Assembly: GCF_014384905.1 (NCBI RefSeq)
Contig: NZ_JACRSV010000001.1
Span: 806,001 to 870,000, forward strand
Length of the DNA stretch: 64,000 bases
Direction of reading: 5' to 3'
Source of the DNA: Fumia xinanensis
Lineage (GTDB): Bacteria > Bacillota > Clostridia > Oscillospirales > Ruminococcaceae
The stretch's first letter is position 1; every line of letters starts with the position of its first letter. A program made the position numbers and the translations under genes. Shown here piece by piece: positions 58,570-64,000 of the stretch. The notes under the pieces were generated by a model. That model had not been told where the DNA came from, did not search any database, and saw only the letters and a list, made by a program, of their open reading frames with translations.

Positions 58570-58944
58570 CTATTTTTTCCCGGTGAGGATAAATGCAATC
58601 AACTTTTCTACATCCTCCAAGCCATCGTAGTCGCCGATGATTCCTTCCCGATGGTAGACAACACCATTTCGTTCATTTTGTTCCAGGCAGTCCAGCAGCG
58701 CCTCCATTCCATAACGCTGGACAAACAATTTAAAGGCGAGGGTTTTTGTTTTCATCAGCAGTCCCTTGGAACAGGCTTCGGGGCAGGCGTAGCAGCCGGA
58801 TATGTTTTTTTCCATAGAACACCTGCGGTTTTCACACCATTCTTTGTCGGTACATTGGTCCGCGTTGCATCCGTCGCAGGAATCATTTTGCCCGCACAGA
58901 CAGCACGCCAGCCCACATCGGGCGATCCCCATTTCTCGTTTCAT
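58570..58944 (-). CDS. DUF3795-type cysteine-rich protein
   Basis: 124 residues. CGLACCLCGQNDSCDGCN and CTDKEWCENRRCSME, then CYACPEACSKG: ten or more Cys in the first 60 residues, the DUF3795 pattern, suggesting a metal cluster or zinc sites. The C-terminal half is helical. Function unknown. It is the last gene of a unit with DUF4127 and NIF3-like genes, 37 bases after the former. Confidence 0.85.
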   Translation of the reverse strand: MKREMGIARCGLACCLCGQNDSCDGCNADQCTDKEWCENRRCSMEKNISGCYACPEACSKGLLMKTKTLAFKLFVQRYGMEALLDCLEQNERNGVVYHREGIIGDYDGLEDVEKLIAFILTGKK

Positions 58945-58981
58945 TTTACTCTCCTTTCCGGAACAGAGGGGTGGGCGGTTT

Positions 58982-60544
58982 TTAGCGGTTCCACCGCTGC
59001 GCTATTCCTTCCAGCGAGAGATCAAACCGGATATACTGAGCGCCGTCCCAATGACAGCCCAAGTTTTCCAGCACGATATCCGCACCTTTATATGTTCCGC
59101 TGAACTTCTCATCAATAAGGCGATGAAGTTCGCGGCCAATAAAAGCGTAGCTTTCCTCGTAATGTTCCCGCAGGTTAAAGACGTCGATCTTCGGTTTATA
59201 GGCGGCGAAAAAGGTCTGCAAAGCATCAGCCTGGAAAAGCCAGTCCTGGACCACGTCGTGCATTTTGAATTCTTCGGATAGACGGTAGGCACCGCAGTCG
59301 CCGTCAAACCGATTGCGGTATGCGGCGATTACCGTCTGCGCCAAAACCACGCCCACGGTGTTCATGGCGGTGTTCCAGCCACCCACGCTCTGGACGCGGT
59401 GTAAAGTTCCGGAAACCAGAAGATAATCCATAAATTCTTTGTCGGAACCGTTAATGAAAGCCACGTCAGCCACGCCCACTGCCTTCTGCTGACAGTCGAT
59501 ATAATCGTTGATATACCGGATAAATTCGTCGGTGTTGATGTGGCTTGTAAAGGTCAAATCTTTGTGATCCTGAAAACAGCTGTCAATCATCTCTTTGCCG
59601 GGGGAGTGTACTGCCAGCATACAGTCGCTCTGGGTAGCGCTGTCCTCCACGATGCCTCCCAGGGAGGTAATCTGTGCCTTAATCCCTTCATTTAAAGGGC
59701 GGTCTTCGACAATGGGGATGACCAGAGGGCCCAGGGTGGAGGAATATCGGACATAGACCCGGGGCGTATAGGAGTTTATCCGGCAAAACACTCGGGCCAG
59801 AAGAACGCAGCCCAGCTCGTCAGCCCCTGGGTAGACCAATACCCGTCCCATGAGCCGGTGTTCTCGGATTTTTTCCGAAATCGCCATTTGGTCCAGCGCA
59901 GCGTAGCCATATTCTGCCGTGTCGTCTTTTGGGATGGTGAGCATTTCGAAAACGCCCTCATGAGTCAAGTCCACACAGGCCAGATTGACTGCCCTGTCCA
60001 CTTTGCGGCGGGTGAGAAAATCGTTTAAATATTCCGGAGGGATGAGAGCAACTAGTTCGGTGTATTCCTTGCGTTCTTCGGCAGTGGCCTCACCTCTGCT
60101 CAGTTTATCCCGCAGTATGGTGTATGTCCAGATATCACGGCCGTGGGTTTCCCAGTAATCCGGATCCTCCATGGAGCCATTGTAGGCGGCCACTCGTGCG
60201 ACGATACTGAAGGCATGGATTTCCAAAGTGGGATTTAAGGCCTTAAGCTTTCTAAAGTTGCCGAGAAGCCGCTCACAGTCCTCCATCGTGCGATGGTGAA
60301 GCCGGGAATTGAGGATATTGCCGTAAACCAGAGTGTCTACCGACAGAATGGCGTATTGGCATTGCCCAGCGTGGTCGAAAAGCCACTGCCAAAGGGCTTC
60401 GCAGTCGGCGGGATCTTTGCGGTATCCCATGATGGATTCTGGTGGGATTAGCAGGCGGATGCAGCCGCTCATTTGAGCCAGCTGCTGGGGGAATTTGTAG
60501 TTACAGGCCCGTTCGTCCAAAGGAACGTATAAAACGTTTGTCAT
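58982..60544 (-). CDS. DUF4127-family protein
   Basis: 520 residues. The start TNVLYVPLDERACNYKFPQQ and LSVDTLVYGNILNSRLHHR are the DUF4127 signatures; the middle has VYPGADELGCVLLARVF and the end GGWNTAMNTVGVVLAQTVIA. The family occurs in Firmicute and Actinobacterial carbohydrate loci, often near beta-N-acetylhexosaminidases, and may be a hydrolase; no reaction is established as far as I know. Encoded 48 nt after the NIF3-like gene. Confidence 0.88.
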   Translation of the reverse strand: MTNVLYVPLDERACNYKFPQQLAQMSGCIRLLIPPESIMGYRKDPADCEALWQWLFDHAGQCQYAILSVDTLVYGNILNSRLHHRTMEDCERLLGNFRKLKALNPTLEIHAFSIVARVAAYNGSMEDPDYWETHGRDIWTYTILRDKLSRGEATAEERKEYTELVALIPPEYLNDFLTRRKVDRAVNLACVDLTHEGVFEMLTIPKDDTAEYGYAALDQMAISEKIREHRLMGRVLVYPGADELGCVLLARVFCRINSYTPRVYVRYSSTLGPLVIPIVEDRPLNEGIKAQITSLGGIVEDSATQSDCMLAVHSPGKEMIDSCFQDHKDLTFTSHINTDEFIRYINDYIDCQQKAVGVADVAFINGSDKEFMDYLLVSGTLHRVQSVGGWNTAMNTVGVVLAQTVIAAYRNRFDGDCGAYRLSEEFKMHDVVQDWLFQADALQTFFAAYKPKIDVFNLREHYEESYAFIGRELHRLIDEKFSGTYKGADIVLENLGCHWDGAQYIRFDLSLEGIAQRWNR

Positions 60545-60592
60545 GCTGTCAAGTCCTTTCCAAAGAGCTGATTTTCTTGGTAAAGCCAGCTA

Positions 60593-61375
60593 TTAATCCG
60601 TGTAGGAATATACCTCTCCACATTCCAGATAACGCACCGGAATGTCAGGATGGATCTGCTGAAGGCGGTGGGCAACCAGCATCATACCGTTTCGCTCAGA
60701 GCCGATGTGCCCCATGACGAGAATTGCCTTGTTGTATCCCATCTGGGCATAATCCCTGGCGATTTCCGCAACGCTCCATTCGGAAGTCTCGCCGGTCAAA
60801 ACAAAATCAACAGTCCCCAACTCCACTGCCACGTCGCTTGCCGCCCCAAAGGCCAAGGACAATGCTTTGCCTTTTTGATCGGTGCAACCGGCAATTTTAA
60901 CGTGCTTAATATGTAACTGCTTTTCCAGATGAACGGCAAGCTCCTTAGCAGTCATCGGTGTGTCCAATAAATACCGGTTGCTTTTGAGCGGTTCGCGCTC
61001 TTCCAACACACCGGGGAGGTGGATGGCCTCCAGCATTCCCTCGCAGATGGTATCCGGATTTGTGTAGTGAGGATGGTCGTGAAACCGATAAATAGTCATG
61101 CCAAGTCGATCGATCAGCGTCTGTTTTTCTCGCCCGATGCTGTTTGGAATTTCGCTGTCAAAGTGGTTGTAATAGACAGGCTCGTGAACGATGAGAAAGT
61201 TGGCGCCGATTTCTCCGGCTGCCCGAATCACTTCAGGCGTAGCAAACATGGAGACGGCGATTCCCTTGATAACCTCTTCTGCTTGGCCGGCTTTAACAGT
61301 GTCGCAGGTGGCGATTTTTCCGACTTCACGGGCTGCATCGCGCTCCATTTCAGCAATGAGTTCTTTAATCAACAT
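60593..61375 (-). CDS. NIF3-like dinuclear metal protein
   Basis: 260 residues from ATG 61375 (GAGGGGGT). ANFLIVHEPVYYNH near residue 57, MTIYRFHDHPHYTN near 95 and MGHIGSERNGM near 225 provide the His/Glu/Asp ligands of the NIF3/YbgI hexamer family. The family includes enzymes of metal-dependent ring opening, but the role here is unknown. First gene of a three-gene minus-strand unit. Confidence 0.88.
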   Translation of the reverse strand: MLIKELIAEMERDAAREVGKIATCDTVKAGQAEEVIKGIAVSMFATPEVIRAAGEIGANFLIVHEPVYYNHFDSEIPNSIGREKQTLIDRLGMTIYRFHDHPHYTNPDTICEGMLEAIHLPGVLEEREPLKSNRYLLDTPMTAKELAVHLEKQLHIKHVKIAGCTDQKGKALSLAFGAASDVAVELGTVDFVLTGETSEWSVAEIARDYAQMGYNKAILVMGHIGSERNGMMLVAHRLQQIHPDIPVRYLECGEVYSYTD

Positions 61376-61786
61376 GTTGAATACCCCCTCTAATGAATAG
61401 CTTCTGAACATATCTGTCCTGAAAACGGCTGGTAATGGAAAAGGTACTGAGAATTGTAATTATAATTTTTACAGGCATGCTCAATTTGCTTTTTTCCACA
61501 GTATACCAGATTTGTGTTTGGATGCAATAGAAAATAGATCATTTTCTAAATTTCCTGGAAAAAAGAAAATTTTATAATGTCAAAACAACCAAAAATAGAA
61601 GAACAATATAGAAAATATAAACAAAAAACGACGCAGGCAATTTAATAACTATCAATCAAAACTCAAGGTTTATATCCACTTTGAGAAACTCCGTTGACGA
61701 CCTCTTTGATTTGGACTATGATAAAAGCAAGAAAAGGAACACCGGTTTACGGTACTAAATATAACAATCTTCTAAGAGGTGTTTTT
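61376..61786. promoter_or_regulatory. Divergent control region of NIF3-like and GH109-like genes
   Basis: Minus strand: TTGCAT (61522-61527), 16 bases, TATACT (61500-61505). Adjacent to the -35 is the palindrome TAGAAAAT-AGATC-ATTTTCTA (61528-61548) with perfect eight-base arms. Plus strand: TTGACG (61694-61699), 17 bases, TATGAT (61717-61722). No CGCAA-type box of the upstream locus is seen, so another regulator may act here. Confidence 0.65.
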
Positions 61787-63019
61787 ATGAATACAAAGAA
61801 AAATGTCAACTTGGGCATCATCGGCTCCAACAACCGGGCTCGCGGCCTTTTGACAACCCTTACAACTATTCCAGAAGCGCATATTTCGGCGGTTTGCGAT
61901 CTCATCGAGGAGCGGGCGCAGAAAGGCGCCGACATCATCAAGGAAAAGAGCGGGTATATGCCAGACGTCTGCACCGACTACCACGAAATTCTCGCAAAGC
62001 CCGACATTGATGCCGTCATCATCGCCACTTCTTGGAACGAACATGTGGGTATCGCCATTGATGCGATGAAGGCGGGAAAATACACCGGCTTTGAAGTGGG
62101 GGGGACCTCCTCCATTGAGCAGTGCTGGGACATGGTCAAGACTTATGAAGCCACCCGCACCCCTTGCATGATGCTGGAAAACTGCTGCTACGGCAGGAGA
62201 GAGCTGGCGGTTCTGCGGATGATCCGGGAGGGCCTGTTCGGCGAAGTGGTCCACTGTGAGGGAAGCTATCAGCACGACCTGCGGGTGGACATCGTAAATG
62301 GCTTGGAAAACGGCGACCAGCGTACCAAGCACAATCTTTACCGCAACGCCGAGCTCTATCCAACCCACGAGCTGGGCCCTATCGCAAAATATCTTGACAT
62401 CAACCGAGGAAACCGATTTTTGACTTTGACAGCTACTGCCTCCAAATCCAGAGGTTTCAACGAAGTGGCGGAAAACCGTTATGGCTTGCAAGACGGTCCC
62501 TACCACCGTTTTGCAATCGGCGACATCATCACCACCGTCATCAAATGCGCAAGAGGGGAGACGATTACCCTCACTCACAACATTTCCATTCCCCGGCCTT
62601 ATTCCCGGGGAAACGGCGTCCATGGAACTAAGGGCATCTGGATGGAGCTCAATGATTCGGTCTACTTTGAGAAAGAGTTTGTAAACCAGGTGAACATGGA
62701 CGGCGAACCTTGGGAAAAGATGGAGGACTATCTGGAACAGTATGACCACCCCATTTGGAAGGATTATCTCCAGCAAGATTTACACGACGATCACGGCGGC
62801 ATCGATTATCTGGTGCTCAAAGCCTTTTTATACAGCGTTCAAAACGGCATTGAAACCCCCATTGACATCTACGACGCAGCCAGCTGGATGGCGGTAACCT
62901 GCCTGTCTGAACAGTCCATTTCCATGGGCAGTATGCCGGTGGCGTTTCCGGATTTCACCAACGGCAAATGGGTCTGCCGGGAAGAGCCCGTTCAAGGCAA
63001 ATACGCGTTGGATGAGTAA
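61787..63019 (+). CDS. Gfo/Idh/MocA-family protein, GH109-like
   Basis: 410 residues from ATG 61787 (AAGAGGTG). N-terminal Rossmann motif LGIIGSNNRARG, and FEVGGTSSIEQCW where the EKP Lys of other members is replaced by E-V-G. Then MLENCCYGRRELAVLRM, GLFGEVVHCEGSYQHDL, YPTHELGPIAKYLDINRGNR and the C-terminal AASWMAVTCLSEQSI, PVAFPDFTNGKW. These match the NAD-dependent retaining glycosidases of family GH109, which act on alpha-N-acetylgalactosaminides and related links through a transient 3-keto sugar. A glycosidase role is plausible but the substrate is open. Confidence 0.88.
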   Translation: MNTKKNVNLGIIGSNNRARGLLTTLTTIPEAHISAVCDLIEERAQKGADIIKEKSGYMPDVCTDYHEILAKPDIDAVIIATSWNEHVGIAIDAMKAGKYTGFEVGGTSSIEQCWDMVKTYEATRTPCMMLENCCYGRRELAVLRMIREGLFGEVVHCEGSYQHDLRVDIVNGLENGDQRTKHNLYRNAELYPTHELGPIAKYLDINRGNRFLTLTATASKSRGFNEVAENRYGLQDGPYHRFAIGDIITTVIKCARGETITLTHNISIPRPYSRGNGVHGTKGIWMELNDSVYFEKEFVNQVNMDGEPWEKMEDYLEQYDHPIWKDYLQQDLHDDHGGIDYLVLKAFLYSVQNGIETPIDIYDAASWMAVTCLSEQSISMGSMPVAFPDFTNGKWVCREEPVQGKYALDE

Positions 63020-63086
63020 ACCATGCTATTGCGGCATAACCGCATTTTAAACTGCAATCCTCTAATCTCTATAATCTCCACAAACC

Positions 63087-63121
63087 GAAAACCGCCTGGA
63101 AGTAGCATCCGGGCGGTTTTC
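63087..63121 (+). terminator. Terminator of the GH109-like gene
   Basis: GAAAACCGCC / GGCGGTTTTC with further pairing inside; a T tract follows. Confidence 0.85.
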
Positions 63122-63162
63122 ATTTACTTAGAAAAGAAAAAAGGATGAGAGGATAAAAAGGA

Positions 63163-63196
63163 ATGCCCCGCCGTTTTTGAATTGACGGCGGGGCAT
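63163..63196 (-). terminator. Terminator of metG
   Basis: ATGCCCCGCCGT / ACGGCGGGGCAT perfect stem, six bases from the metG stop; on the minus strand followed by TCCTTTTTAT. Confidence 0.93.
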
Positions 63197-63202
63197 AATT
63201 GA

Positions 63203-64000
63203 TTATCGGATTTTGGAACCAGCGGGAATGGAATCGTCCACGAAGATGACTTTCACGTCATCTTCGGGACAGTCTGCGGCCAAAATCATGCCGCAGCTTT
63301 CCTCACCGCAGAGCTTAGCGGGTTTGAGATTCGCCACCAGGACGATTTTCCTGCCGATGAGGTCTTCCGGCGCGTACCACTGGGAAATGCCGGAGAGCAC
63401 CTGGCGCTCGCCCTGTCCGTCGTTTACCATGAGGCGAAGCAGTTTTTTTGATTTTTTTAGCTTCTCGCAGGAGAGCACTTCGCCCACTCGCAGCTCTACC
63501 TTGGCGAAATCGTCAATAGAAATGAGGTCTGACAGAGAGGCAACGCCTTCTGCTGCCTCGAAAGGAGCCTCTTTCGCCGCTTTGGCGGCCGCTTCCTTCA
63601 TCTGGGGCTCAACGATCTCATTTTGGATGCGCTCCATCATTTTCTCCTCGTCAATGCGGGCGAAGAGAGCCTTAGCTTCACCGACTTTTCGAGCTTTTCC
63701 GGTACCGAAGGCTTTCGCAGAAGCAAAATCACTGCCGGCAGCGTTGATCTGTTCGAGAATCGCCGCAGATGTGGAGGGCATAAAGGGGAAGAGGGCCACG
63801 CCGATGACCCGAATGGACTCAATCAGGTTAGAAAGGACTGTTTTCAAGCGAGGAATCTGCTGCTCTTCTTTTGCCAGCGCCCAGGGGGCTGTCTCGTCAA
63901 TGTATTTGTTGGAGCGCTGGCAAAGGGAGATGATTTTAGCCAGCGCATCGGCAGTGCGGTATTCGTCCATGAGGGAAACGGAAGCTGAGAACGCTTCTTC
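63203..64000 (-). CDS. metG: Methionyl-tRNA synthetase, C-terminal part
   Basis: The frame is open to the right window edge. Visible are the anticodon-binding helical domain (TAPWALAKEEQQIPRL, then ALFPFMPSTSAAI) and a C-terminal tRNA-binding OB-fold domain (ISIDDFAKVELRVGEVLSCE, then GISQWYAPEDLIG, and LVANLKPAKLCGEESCGMIL). The catalytic domain lies outside. It charges tRNA-Met; the C-terminal OB domain serves as a tRNA-binding dimer module as in many Firmicutes. Confidence 0.95.
   Translation of the reverse strand, partial: EEAFSASVSLMDEYRTADALAKIISLCQRSNKYIDETAPWALAKEEQQIPRLKTVLSNLIESIRVIGVALFPFMPSTSAAILEQINAAGSDFASAKAFGTGKARKVGEAKALFARIDEEKMMERIQNEIVEPQMKEAAAKAAKEAPFEAAEGVASLSDLISIDDFAKVELRVGEVLSCEKLKKSKKLLRLMVNDGQGERQVLSGISQWYAPEDLIGRKIVLVANLKPAKLCGEESCGMILAADCPEDDVKVIFVDDSIPAGSKIR

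Overview
The window is a chromosomal segment of an anaerobic, gut-type Firmicute, most likely a Clostridia member near Oscillospiraceae/Ruminococcaceae. The evidence is a classical Gram-positive rimP-nusA-rnpM-ylxQ-infB-rbfA-nrnA-truB-ribF operon, choline-binding-type cell-wall repeats, AGGAGG-like ribosome binding sites, lipoprotein-type binding proteins for two CUT2 sugar ABC transporters, a Firmicute LexA box, and a TnpX-type mobilizable element. The species cannot be named from the sequence alone.

Layout. 1-3040: the 3' end of a cell-wall-anchored protein with a possible caspase-like fold, and two membrane-anchored companions, one sharing an almost identical 480-bp block with it. 3186-5312: an SOS operon on the minus strand (DNA polymerase IV, a small protein, an SRAP/YedK abasic-site protein) behind a consensus promoter and LexA box. 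5475-7268: remnant of a small element with a ribbon-helix-helix repressor, divergent operators, small membrane peptides, and a serine recombinase cut short and joined to the tail of a dUTPase gene. 7284-12598: a candidate small RNA, a methyltransferase, superoxide dismutase, two tiny hydrophilic proteins, an HxlR regulator, and a macrodomain/SirTM ADP-ribosylation pair.

12887-27121: a 14.2-kb integrative mobilizable element that splits an XRE-TPR regulator gene. The 10-bp direct repeat at its ends, if recombined, restores a 205-codon reading frame. The element carries a two-component system with an FtsX-type ABC exporter (probable antimicrobial-peptide response), a DUF6076 protein, an excisionase-like protein, a MOBQ-type oriT and relaxase (start codon ATA), a primase and VapE helicase next to iteron-like repeats, TnpW, and the large serine recombinase.

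27781-31490: a Leu tRNA and a MerR-controlled flavodoxin/aldo-keto reductase/alcohol dehydrogenase operon. 31538-34795: an unusual single protein joining an endonuclease-Q-like PHP nuclease to a UvrD-type helicase, with a beta-clamp-binding-like motif at the end of each half. 34870-43345: the nusA-infB operon. 43387-43769: a small RHH/zinc-protein pair.

44165-63019: a carbohydrate locus. Two CUT2 ABC transporters diverge from one 0.8-kb control region. With them are two xylose-isomerase-like TIM-barrel enzymes, a Gfo/Idh/MocA dehydrogenase, a LacI-type regulator, and a neighbouring block of DUF3795, DUF4127, NIF3-like and GH109-like genes. The LacI regulator is fused to a second sensory domain that is a clear homologue of the substrate-binding protein of the adjacent transporter. 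Four promoters in the locus have a TTRCGYAA-type box just downstream of the -10, and two of them are near-copies of each other with identical spacing. This suggests a self-contained regulon that senses the imported ligand inside the cell with a copy of the transporter's own binding fold. The window ends inside metG. All calls come from reading the sequence; no database search was possible.
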